Source of the DNA: CAVUAF01 sp963739375
GTDB taxonomy: Bacteria > Acidobacteriota > Terriglobia > Terriglobales > Acidobacteriaceae
DNA: 62,482 bases
Reading direction: 5' to 3'
NCBI GenBank assembly: GCA_963739375.1
Contig: CAVUAF010000004.1
Coordinates: 1-62,482 of the forward strand
The notes beneath the pieces were generated by a model. It saw only the letters and a program-made list of their open reading frames with translations, was not told the DNA's origin and did no database searches. Shown here one piece after another: positions 38,284-46,960 of the stretch. A program made the position numbers and the translations under genes. Positions within the stretch are counted from its first letter, which is position 1; each line of letters starts with the position of its first letter.

Positions 38284-38834
38284 TGAGGTCAGGCAAGAAA
38301 GCAGCGCGCGGCTTCACCCTCATCGAGGTCATGATCTCGATGGTGATTCTGGCGGTCGGGCTGCTGGCGATCCTGGCGCTTTTTGGCCAGGCGATCGCCG
38401 TCACCCAGCAGTCGCAGGAAGACCAGATCGCCAAGCAGAAAGCGCGCGAGGCCCTGGAAGGCGTCTACAGCGCGCGCAACGACATGTCGCTGACGTTTAA
38501 CTCCATTCAGAACATGAGCAACGGGGGCATTTTCAAGGACGGCTTCCAGTCCCTGTACCTGCCGGGCACCAACGGGGTTCCGGGCACCTCGGCGGATTCC
38601 ACGACGCTGGACCGGATCATCTACCCCGGGCCGGACGGGGCACTGGGCACGGGCGACGATGTCATCGTGCCCCTCAGCAACTATCGCCGGCAGATTCTGA
38701 TCACGCAGATGCTGAAGCCGGACGGTAGCGTGAATCCCGACATGCGCAAGCTGGCGGTCACGGTGCGGGTGGCCACGCCGGGACGCGGCATGCGCGACTA
38801 TACGGTCACCGGATACATCACTCGATTCCCATGA
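38283..38834 (+). CDS. Type IV minor prepilin, PilV/GspI-like
   Basis: A 183-residue prepilin. The cleavage site ARG-FTLIEVMISMVILAVG (Glu at +5) lies 9 residues from the start. The ectodomain is short, with a Gly/Asp-rich stretch (YPGPDGALGTGDDVIVP). Start and preceding stop share bases (TAATG), so translation is coupled. With its neighbours it would prime pilus or type II pseudopilus assembly at the inner membrane. Confidence 0.85.
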   Translation: MRSGKKAARGFTLIEVMISMVILAVGLLAILALFGQAIAVTQQSQEDQIAKQKAREALEGVYSARNDMSLTFNSIQNMSNGGIFKDGFQSLYLPGTNGVPGTSADSTTLDRIIYPGPDGALGTGDDVIVPLSNYRRQILITQMLKPDGSVNPDMRKLAVTVRVATPGRGMRDYTVTGYITRFP

Positions 38835-39932
38835 GGCCGCAAGCCAATTCGCAACCCAGGGCGGCGGGGCAGCGTGGTTTCACGCTGCTGGAAATGCTGA
38901 TCGCCATCGCCATCTCCCTCATCGTACTGGCGGCCGCGTCGCGGGTGGTGGTGCAATCGATGCAGAGCACGACCGTGATCATGACGCGCTCCGAGATGCA
39001 GAATGAACTGCGCTCCGCCTCGAACCAGATTGCGCGCGATCTGCAGCAGGCCGGGACCGGGGTGCCGATCGGTGGCGTTCCGATTCCCAGCGCGGCCTCG
39101 GGCGGTACCAACCCCAAGTTCGGGTGCGACCTCAGTACCTGCTATCTCACCGCGAACAACCTGTTCACGCAGGGGGTCTTGTACAAGGTCACGCCCGGCA
39201 GCGCTGCCGGCCCTACCACCACCACCACGACGGACGCGATCTGTCCTGGCCTATACCGACCCCAACCTGGACTGGACCACTTATGCCACGCAGACGCTGG
39301 CGAGTAACGGCACCACCCTGACCATGCCTGCGGGCACCACCCCGGCGGTCAACGACCCGGCGGTCGGGGTCACGGTGGGGGACGTGCTGCTGCTGCAGAA
39401 CAACGTGGGTTCGGCGGTGGGAGTGGTGACCAACGTGAATGGCACCACGCGGGTGATCACGTTTGCCAACCTCGACCCCTTGAACATCAATCAATCGGCC
39501 GCCCCGGTGGGGAATATCTCCGCCCTTCGCTTCAGTCCGGTGCCGGGCTCCGCGCCCTACTACCCGTCCACCACGGTGCGGCGTCTGATCATGGTGACCT
39601 ACTTCCTGCGACAGGTGACTACGTCCACCGGCCCCGATGTGCGCCTCATGCGGCAGGTAGGGGCACACTCGCCGGTCCCGGTAGCGGAACACATTGATGA
39701 TTTGCAGTTCACCTACGACGTGTTCGATGACCTAACCAGCTCCCTGACGGCCAACCTCCCCGATGCCGCCACCGGCTCCCCCGCGACCCCCAAGCCAAAC
39801 CAGATCCGCAAGATTAACATGACGATTACCGCCCGGTCGCCGCGACCCAACAACACGGGACGGTACGATCATGTTACCTACACCACCTCGCTGGGTCCGC
39901 GGAATCTGAGTTTCCACGACCGGTATAACTGA
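38831..39932 (+). pseudogene. Type IV minor prepilin, PilW/GspJ-like, one frameshift
   Basis: The ATG overlaps the PilV-like stop (ATGA). The first frame gives QRG-FTLLEMLIAIAISLIVLA, a prepilin site with Glu at +5, and runs to GSAAGPTTTTTTDAI near 39240. The protein continues in the next frame from VLAYTDPNLDWTTYATQ to FHDRYN and the stop at 39932. One extra base near 39240, just after a run of ACC triplets, accounts for this. The joined product of about 366 residues looks complete, so the shift may be a sequencing error or strain-level variation. Confidence 0.8.
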
Positions 39933-39952
39933 ATTGCCGAGGAGCCGTATTT

Positions 39953-42628
39953 ATGTACGCTCAGAAGCGCGCGTCTTCCCAAGGTGGCATGGCCCTGATT
40001 GCCGTCCTGCTGATCCTGATTCTGCTCTCCGCTCTGGCGATTGCGGTGCTCTACAAGGTAAGCATTGAACAGCGGGTGCAGAAGACCGACTCCGGAAACA
40101 CCCGCGCCTTCTACGCTGCCGAGGCGGCGATGGAGAAGATCAACGCCGACCTCAACGCGCTGTACGCGACCCAGGCGGCGCCCAACTGGTGCGCCATCAC
40201 CGCGCTGCAGGCGTCGCCGCCCAACACCACCGACGTGGACGCTACCTACCCCGAGTACCTGATTACGGTTCCGAACCCGCCCGCCGGGTGCACCCCTCCC
40301 CCGTCGCGGGTGCAGACCATTTCCTCGGGTCCGAACGCCGGTTTGCTGGCCTTGATTGTGCCCTTGACGCTGCAAGTCACGGCCGACACCAAGCCGGGCG
40401 AAGAGGTGCGCATGATCCGCCAGGTGGAAGTGGCGGAGATCCCGGTGTTCCAATTCGGCATTTACTCGCAAAGCGATCTGGATTTCTTCCCTGGTCCAGC
40501 CTTCGATTTCAATGGCCGGGTGCAAACCAACGGCAGTCTCTACCTGGCGGCCGACACGGGGATCACCTTCCACACCAAGATACGGGCGGCGGGGGATGTG
40601 GTGCGTGACAAGCTGGCCAACGGGGGCGACACTTTGGCGCAGGGCCGGACCGGCTACATCAATATCCCCACCGCGCCGGCCGGATGCGACGGTTCGGCTC
40701 CGGCCTGCCGCAACCTGCGGCTCTCGCCCAATGAGGGCAGCTCCACCGGGGGTCCCACGCCGGCTTATGGCGGGACGGGAACGGCGAACGCAGGCTGGGC
40801 CTCGCTCTCCACCTCTACCTACAACGGCAATATCCTGAGCGGCAGCACCGGCGCCCGGGCGCTCAACCTGGCCTTCGTGCAGACCGGGGTGGACCCCATC
40901 GAAATCGTCCGGCGACCGCTCCCCGCCGAACTGATCGATTCGGCGGTCAGCCAATCGCGGTTGTACACACTCGCGCAAATCCGGGTTCTGATCTCGGACG
41001 ATCCGGGGGAGCTTACCGGCGGCTCCGGTGACAGCCAGAACATTCGTCTGGCCAATGTGCAGACGAATGGTAGCGCGCCCGACTACACCAACGGCGTCCC
41101 GGTGACGGGATCGGTAGCCGGGAGAACCTATTTTGCGGAGGGCACCAGCGCCGCCGTCTCGACCGAGTCGGGGTGGATAGTGCCGACCGCGGAACCGACG
41201 TTATTGCCGTCGGGGGCACCGGTGTATGCCACCGGCACGCCAACGAAGTGGAACCTGCTCGACGGCTACCTGCGGGTGGAGATTCGTCTGGCGGACGGCA
41301 CCTACCAGGCGGTGACCAAGGAATGGCTGGAATTGGGTTTCGCGCGCGGCCTGAATCCGCCCAAGCTGGGCGCCCTCAACACCATCCACCCGAACGCCAT
41401 CCTGATCCTCCAGCAGCAGGCGGATCGGGACGCCGATGGGGTCTTGGATCCGGCAGTAGCGGCCTGTCCGACCTGCCACCCCGCCACTCTCGCGATTCCG
41501 GCTGAACTGGTGACGGATGGTGGCACCAACACGGTGGTGACCGGGACCGCTACGCGCACCAACTGGTATCCGATCAACTTCTACGACACCCGCGAGGGCG
41601 AGCAGCGCGAGAACCGCCGCGCTTCCACGACCTGCAACGTGGGCGGAGTGGTGAATGCGGTGGAGCTGGATGTCACCAACCTGCGCCGATGGCTGGTGGG
41701 CACGATTGGGACGAGCGGCACCCTGACCGAGTCGGTGACGCAGAACGGTTATGTGCTGTATTTCTCCGACCGGCGCGGCATGAAGCCCAATCCCAACGCC
41801 GCTAACGTCAAGAACGGCGAGTACGGCTTTGAGGACGTGACGAATCCCGCCTCCACGAGTGGGGCCCCCGATAACACGCTCCAGGCGGGTGAGGATGTAA
41901 ACGGGAATGGACTGCTGGATACCTGGGGCAAGGCCAACCTGGGTCTGGGTTTAGGCACCGGCAACTCGGGCAACCCCAACCAAGCCGTGAATTGCCTGGG
42001 GGCGGCGCGTAAGAACCGGGTGTCCGGCGCCCGCCATGTCCTGCGGGTGGAAAACGGCTCGCTGGGCAATGTGCCGGTTAAGCCGGACGGCACCGGAGGC
42101 TTTACGGTCGCCAGCGAGAACCCCGCCTACATCCTCGGCGACTACAACGCCAACACCGCCTCCGGGTTCGGCAGCCCGCACGCTTCCTCCGCCATCCTGG
42201 CCGACACCGTGACGCTGCTGTCGAACGGCTGGTCCGACCGGACCGCATGGAATAACCCCACCGACGCCCTGAACGGCCGCAGCGGGGCGACCACCTATTA
42301 TCGGGTGGCCATCGCCATGGGCAAGGGCAAGTTCTTTACGCCTGGTTTTTCGGGCGCCCCGGCCGATTTCGGCACCGATGGAGGGGTGCACAACTTCCTG
42401 CGCTACATGGAGGATTGGGGCGGCGCGACTTCCAACTATTTGGGGTCGATGGTGAGTTTGTATTACTCCATGTATGCGACGGGCACCTACAAGTGCTGCG
42501 ATATGGTCTATGACCCGCCCACCCGTGCCTACGCCTTCGACACCGATTTTCTAGACTTATCGAAGATGCCGCCGGGGACGCCCCGGTTCCGCGATATCGC
42601 CAACCTGGGGTTCCAGCAGGTCTTCTGA
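39953..42628 (+). CDS. Very large PilX/GspK-like pilin protein with calcium-loop motifs
   Basis: An 891-residue protein. The N-terminus (QGGMALIAVLLILILLSALA) has the prepilin-like helix but no Glu at +5, as in PilX and GspK. The rest is a large beta-rich extracytoplasmic region with many Gly/Thr/Asn turns and several Cys pairs. Two loops match calcium-binding patterns: DRDADGVLD (491-499) and EDVNGNGLLD (647-656). PilX/GspK proteins are normally 150-330 residues and sit at the pilus or pseudopilus tip, so this may be a tip protein with a built-in adhesive domain. It is the last gene of the pilin set. Confidence 0.75.
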   Translation: MYAQKRASSQGGMALIAVLLILILLSALAIAVLYKVSIEQRVQKTDSGNTRAFYAAEAAMEKINADLNALYATQAAPNWCAITALQASPPNTTDVDATYPEYLITVPNPPAGCTPPPSRVQTISSGPNAGLLALIVPLTLQVTADTKPGEEVRMIRQVEVAEIPVFQFGIYSQSDLDFFPGPAFDFNGRVQTNGSLYLAADTGITFHTKIRAAGDVVRDKLANGGDTLAQGRTGYINIPTAPAGCDGSAPACRNLRLSPNEGSSTGGPTPAYGGTGTANAGWASLSTSTYNGNILSGSTGARALNLAFVQTGVDPIEIVRRPLPAELIDSAVSQSRLYTLAQIRVLISDDPGELTGGSGDSQNIRLANVQTNGSAPDYTNGVPVTGSVAGRTYFAEGTSAAVSTESGWIVPTAEPTLLPSGAPVYATGTPTKWNLLDGYLRVEIRLADGTYQAVTKEWLELGFARGLNPPKLGALNTIHPNAILILQQQADRDADGVLDPAVAACPTCHPATLAIPAELVTDGGTNTVVTGTATRTNWYPINFYDTREGEQRENRRASTTCNVGGVVNAVELDVTNLRRWLVGTIGTSGTLTESVTQNGYVLYFSDRRGMKPNPNAANVKNGEYGFEDVTNPASTSGAPDNTLQAGEDVNGNGLLDTWGKANLGLGLGTGNSGNPNQAVNCLGAARKNRVSGARHVLRVENGSLGNVPVKPDGTGGFTVASENPAYILGDYNANTASGFGSPHASSAILADTVTLLSNGWSDRTAWNNPTDALNGRSGATTYYRVAIAMGKGKFFTPGFSGAPADFGTDGGVHNFLRYMEDWGGATSNYLGSMVSLYYSMYATGTYKCCDMVYDPPTRAYAFDTDFLDLSKMPPGTPRFRDIANLGFQQVF

Positions 42629-42816
42629 GCCGGATGGTGAGATCTTCAATTACGCACCGCACGGCGTGCTGACGTGCCTCCGGACAAGCTGGATGAAAAG
42701 GCGGGTTCCGTCGGCCTTGCCATCCCCGGCTGCTGGTGCGGGCGAAGATTCCAGGATGACGGAGTGCCCTTGCCGGTCATTAGGAACCAGTCTTCCCGCG
42801 AACCATCCTTGAGACT

Positions 42817-43734
42817 GTGAAGCCGCCATCGCACGAATCGGCCGCTCCGCCCGAGAGCGCCGTGAGCGCTGCCGCTCCGGCCGCGTGCTTCATCTGCGGA
42901 AACCCGCTGCGGCGGGTCTTGCGGACGCGCGGCTATTGGGTCCGAAAATGTGACCACTGCCAGTACCGGGCGGCCGAATACGCGCCACCCGCGGACCACA
43001 CGGCATCCCTGTATGCTGACGCGTATTTCTTTGGCGGCGGAGCGGGCTACCCGGATTATCTGCAGGAGGCGAGACTCCTCTACTCCTATGGCGAGTACTA
43101 CAGCCAACTGGTGAGCCAGTATGCGGCCCCGGGGCGTGTCCTCGACGTCGGCGCTGCGGCCGGGTACATTCTGAAAGCGTTTGTCGACCGCGGCTGGGAG
43201 GGGCAGGGACTGGAGCCCAATCTCGGGATGGCCGAGTACGCCCGGACCACAATCGGCCTGGATGTGTCCCACGGAGTCGTAGAGTCGTTTTCCTCGCCCC
43301 ATCGGTTCGACCTGGTTTGTCTGATCCAGGTGGCGGCGCATTTCTTCGACCCGGTCGCGGCCTTTCGCAGCATCGCCCAGTTGACCGCGCCGGGAGGCCT
43401 GTGGCTGGTGGAGACCTGGAATCCCGCCAGCCGGATCGCGCGCCTGTTCGGCCGCTACTGGCACGAGTACAGCCCGCCCACGGCTCTGCACTACTACACT
43501 CCGGAGGCGCTCACCCGTCTGGCCGCAACCTACGGGATGACGGTGGTAGCGCGCGGGCGTCCCCGCAAGCGCTTGACCCTGGACCATGCCAAGTCCCTCC
43601 TCGTTCACCTGCTTCCGCGCTGGCGCATCATCGGGCGCATCGCTGATCTGATCCCGGGCGGCCTGACGATTCCCTATTATGGCGACGACGTGTATTGGAT
43701 CCTGTTCCGAAAAAGCGCCGGCCTCCCCGATTGA
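42817..43734 (+). CDS. SAM methyltransferase with N-terminal zinc ribbon
   Basis: A 305-residue class I methyltransferase. An N-terminal zinc ribbon (CFICG at about 24-28, CDHC at about 45-48) precedes the Rossmann motif VLDVGAAAGYILKAF and the catalytic-domain pattern FDLVCLIQVAAHFFDP. Such enzymes often methylate sugars in polysaccharide clusters. The GTG start at 42817 has no strong ribosome site. A 188-base gap precedes it, and it opens the second glycan cluster. Confidence 0.8.
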   Translation: MKPPSHESAAPPESAVSAAAPAACFICGNPLRRVLRTRGYWVRKCDHCQYRAAEYAPPADHTASLYADAYFFGGGAGYPDYLQEARLLYSYGEYYSQLVSQYAAPGRVLDVGAAAGYILKAFVDRGWEGQGLEPNLGMAEYARTTIGLDVSHGVVESFSSPHRFDLVCLIQVAAHFFDPVAAFRSIAQLTAPGGLWLVETWNPASRIARLFGRYWHEYSPPTALHYYTPEALTRLAATYGMTVVARGRPRKRLTLDHAKSLLVHLLPRWRIIGRIADLIPGGLTIPYYGDDVYWILFRKSAGLPD

Positions 43735-43769
43735 AGGAGCGCCGCTCTTTACCACACCCGACCCGGAAG

Positions 43770-45497
43770 ATGTCGCAGGCAGTAGAATTGAAGGCGATGC
43801 AAGCGGTGTCGAGGAGGCGCGTGCAGAGTCCTCAGGAATGCGAGCCCGGGACCGGCCCGGCGGTCGAACCCCGCGCGCCCTCCAGGGCGCAAGGTGGGCT
43901 CTGGATGCTGGCGGCCGTGGTGGCGGCGTTGGCGCTGGTGCAGATTCTCATTTACCCGCCCAGTGAGCCGTTCTTCGATAAGGATGAGACGCGGCACGTG
44001 ATGACCGGGGTTTTTTTCCGCGACCTGCTGCATGATCTGCCGTTCAGCCACCTGCAGCAATACGCGACCAACTACTACCTGCAGTATCCCGCGATTGCGA
44101 TCCTGGTTTGGCCGCCGCTGTTTTACTTCCTGGAAGGCGTGGCGATGAGCCTCTTCGGCATGTCGGTGGCGGTGGCCCGCGGGCTCCTCGGCGCGTTCGC
44201 CGCCCTGGCCGGCTTCTATCTTTTCCTGATCGTCCGCCGGTCCAGCGGTCCGGTCAAAGCCGCGCTGACGGTTTTGCTGTTTGGACTCACTCCCGCCATG
44301 CTGACGTTTTCTCATTATGTGATGCTGGAAGTGCCGATGCTGGCCCTGGCGCTGGGAGCCACCTATCACTTCCTGGAATATGTGGACGGGGAGAGGCGGC
44401 GCGATCTTTATCTCACCGGCCTCTTCTCAGCGCTGGCGGCCTTGACCCGCTTCGATGCCGTGTATCTCCTGGTCTTCTTTGCGCTGATGTTGACGGTACG
44501 CAAGCGGTGGGAACTAGCCAAGAAGTGGGAGGTGATCGCCGCCGCCGCGGGTTCCGCGGCCCTGGTTGCCCCGGCCTACCTGCTCACGCTCCGGTACGTG
44601 GGAGGGCTGCACTTGCGGCAACTGACGGAAAGACTATCGCCAGACTACCCGCAGTTCTGGTCGCTCGCTCGTTTTGCATACTATCCCTCCAGTTTGGTGA
44701 CGCAGATCGGCATCTTCGCGGTATTGGCAGCCCTGGTCGGGCTCGCCGGCGCCGTCGTGGCCAGACCGCGGGCCGCGGTTCCGTATGTGGCATGGTTCGC
44801 GGCCGTTTACCTGACCTTCACGCCCATGGGGGAGGTGGAGTCGCGGCACGCGACTTACTGGATCCCCGCCTTCCTGTTCTTCGCGGTGGAGGGGATTTAC
44901 ATGTTGGCCGGCTGGGCGCGGCAGCGAGCGCTGATTCCCGCCCTCCTGTTGCTGGTCCTCGCCGGCACGGCCTGGCGCAGCCTGGCACCGCCCAGGTACT
45001 ATCTGCGTGGGTACGAGGAGGCCGCGGCCTTCATCGCCGCCGACCACTCCGCTTCTCTCTATTGTCTGTTTGTAGGTTACCTGGACGGCAACTTCATCTA
45101 TCAGGCGCGCCTCCACGACCCCGATCGGCGACGCTGGGTATTGCGTGCCGACCGGCTGTTTGCGGCTTTCGCCGGGAACGAGCGATCGCCATCGCCGGCG
45201 CCCCTGGACGAAGCGCTGATCCTCGCGACCCTCTATGACTACGGCCCGGAGTTTGTCGTGATCGAGGAGCGCCGGAGGGTGGTGCCGCCGCTGGAGCTGC
45301 AGATACGCGGCGTGGTCACTCGCCATCCCGAGCGTTTTCGACTGGAGCGCACGATTGCGGTGGATACCAACGATGACTGGATGCGAGAAACACGGCTTCT
45401 GATTTTCAGAAACACCCTGCGCAATCCCACTCCCCGGCGACGCCTGGATTTGCAGATTCCGGCACTATCTTTGGACGTCCACGGAGCTGTTCCTTAG
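43770..45497 (+). CDS. Glycosyltransferase family 39 (ArnT/PMT-like) membrane protein
   Basis: A 575-residue polytopic protein with about ten helices. The first periplasmic loop carries FFDKDETRHVMTGVFFRD, the acidic pair expected in GT-C dolichyl/undecaprenyl-phosphate sugar transferases, and the C-terminal ~150 residues form a soluble domain. It would transfer a sugar from a lipid carrier to a periplasmic acceptor. The start at 43770 is uncertain; an ATG nine codons later (43797) is also plausible. Confidence 0.75.
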   Translation: MSQAVELKAMQAVSRRRVQSPQECEPGTGPAVEPRAPSRAQGGLWMLAAVVAALALVQILIYPPSEPFFDKDETRHVMTGVFFRDLLHDLPFSHLQQYATNYYLQYPAIAILVWPPLFYFLEGVAMSLFGMSVAVARGLLGAFAALAGFYLFLIVRRSSGPVKAALTVLLFGLTPAMLTFSHYVMLEVPMLALALGATYHFLEYVDGERRRDLYLTGLFSALAALTRFDAVYLLVFFALMLTVRKRWELAKKWEVIAAAAGSAALVAPAYLLTLRYVGGLHLRQLTERLSPDYPQFWSLARFAYYPSSLVTQIGIFAVLAALVGLAGAVVARPRAAVPYVAWFAAVYLTFTPMGEVESRHATYWIPAFLFFAVEGIYMLAGWARQRALIPALLLLVLAGTAWRSLAPPRYYLRGYEEAAAFIAADHSASLYCLFVGYLDGNFIYQARLHDPDRRRWVLRADRLFAAFAGNERSPSPAPLDEALILATLYDYGPEFVVIEERRRVVPPLELQIRGVVTRHPERFRLERTIAVDTNDDWMRETRLLIFRNTLRNPTPRRRLDLQIPALSLDVHGAVP

Positions 45498-45604
45498 CCC
45501 GCGGGTGGCGGCGGCCACTAGAGTGGTTGTGCGCGGCTTCCCAAAGACTGCAATAGGTTGCACACATGGGCGAATTCTCTGGCATAGGCTGGTACCTCGT
45601 GTGT

Positions 45605-45665
45605 ATTGTTTTCAACAATTTAGCCCCTTCTTGCAAACGGCAAGTGGAGTGCACATTCGTGCACT
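45605..45665 (+). promoter_or_regulatory. Two palindromes and a sigma-54-like box upstream of the epimerase
   Basis: ATTGTT-TTC-AACAAT (45605-45619) and AGTGCAC-ATTC-GTGCACT (45648-45665) are perfect inverted repeats. Between and overlapping them, GGCAAGTGGAGTGC has GG (45639-45640) and GC (45651-45652) at sigma-54 spacing. The 206-base gap 45498-45703 has no gene, so this is probably the promoter/operator of the following operon. Confidence 0.4.
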
Positions 45666-45703
45666 TGAAGCGTTGAAGCCAACGTGAAGATGGCGTTTCT
45701 GGA

Positions 45704-46960
45704 GTGTGCTCATTGGCCTTAGTTCGGCGCGAGCCAGCGGTTCCAGCCCGGAGCGAATCAGCGTCGAACCTCGCCGACCCAAACCGTGCACAGCCCGCGG
45801 AGGCCCCGCCGGGCAGGCGGAGGGTCCTGGTCTTGTTCGGGACACGCCCGGAGGTCATCAAGCTGGCCCCCGTCCTGCGCGGGCTGCAGCAATTTCGCAC
45901 CGCCCTCCAGACCATCACGGTGAACTCGGGCCAGCATCGGGAGCTGCTCGATCCCTTTCTCCAGTTGCTGAAGATCGCACCCGATTTCGATCTGGGAGTG
46001 ATGCGGAGCCGGCAAAGTCCGAGTGAGGTGTGTGCCCGCGTGCTGGCCGGACTGGAGGAGATCGTGCGCTCGCAACGGCCGGAGCTCATCCTGGTGCAGG
46101 GCGACACGACCACCGCGCTGGCCGGCGCCCTGGCCGGATTTCATAACCGGATTCCGGTGGGTCACGTGGAGGCGGGACTGCGTTCCGGCGATGCCGCGAA
46201 TCCGTTTCCGGAGGAAATGAACCGGAGGCTGATCAGCCGCCTGGCGACCTGGCATTTCGCGGCGACGGAGAACAATCGCGATTCCCTGTTGGCGGAGGGA
46301 GTCGCCGAGGCCGCGATTGCCGTCACCGGCAACCCGGTGGTGGATTCGCTGCATTACATTCTCGAGCGCTCGGAAGCTTCGCCGCGGGTAAAAGAGCTAC
46401 GGGGTCGGGTTGAGGGTCAGAAACTCCTGATCTTGACGACGCACCGGCGCGAGAGCTTCGGGGCCACCCTGTGCGAGAACCTGCGGGCGCTGCGCCGGTT
46501 CATCGAAGCGCACGGCGACACGGCGCTGGTGTTCGCGGTGCATCCGAACCCGCAAGTGGTCGCCGCCGCGCACGAGGTGCTGAGCGGACAGGCGAGGATC
46601 CACCTGATCGAGCCTCTGGGCTATGCCGATTTCATCCACCTGTTGCGGCATGCCTGGCTGATCATCTCCGACTCCGGCGGCGTTTGCGAAGAAGCCCCCA
46701 CCCTGGGGAAGCCGCTTTTCATCCTCCGGAACTGCACCGAGCGGCAGGAGGCGATCGACGCGGGCGTGGCGCAGCTGGTGGGCGACACGCCCGGCCGGTT
46801 GGCGGACATGCTGGAGAAGGTGTACGGTGACCCCGGGTGGCTGGACAGCGTCCGCCGCATCCGCAATCCGTTCGGCGACGGGGCGAGCGGCCCGCGGATC
46901 GCGGAGTTGGTGCATGCCATGCTGTGCCCCGCGCGGCCCCTGGCGGGAGCGGCCCGATGA
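45704..46960 (+). CDS. wecB: UDP-GlcNAc 2-epimerase, non-hydrolysing (WecB/WbpI-like)
   Basis: A 418-residue epimerase: VLVLFGTRPEVIKLAPVLRGL, VQGDTTTALAGALAGF, PVGHVEAGLRSGD, FPEEMNRRLISRLA, LILTTHRRESFG and SDSGGVCEEAPTLGKPLFI are all present. The 39-residue N-terminal extension before VLVLFGT is variable, and the GTG start is a best guess. With the aminotransferase, dehydrogenase and acetyltransferase downstream it could act like WbpI on a diacetamido uronic acid nucleotide instead of UDP-GlcNAc. It overlaps the next gene (ATGA). Confidence 0.88.
   Translation: MCSLALVRREPAVPARSESASNLADPNRAQPAEAPPGRRRVLVLFGTRPEVIKLAPVLRGLQQFRTALQTITVNSGQHRELLDPFLQLLKIAPDFDLGVMRSRQSPSEVCARVLAGLEEIVRSQRPELILVQGDTTTALAGALAGFHNRIPVGHVEAGLRSGDAANPFPEEMNRRLISRLATWHFAATENNRDSLLAEGVAEAAIAVTGNPVVDSLHYILERSEASPRVKELRGRVEGQKLLILTTHRRESFGATLCENLRALRRFIEAHGDTALVFAVHPNPQVVAAAHEVLSGQARIHLIEPLGYADFIHLLRHAWLIISDSGGVCEEAPTLGKPLFILRNCTERQEAIDAGVAQLVGDTPGRLADMLEKVYGDPGWLDSVRRIRNPFGDGASGPRIAELVHAMLCPARPLAGAAR

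Noticed and set aside
42629..42816. Possible small gene in the gap before the methyltransferase
   Set aside because: Frames in either direction show no motif or ribosome site.
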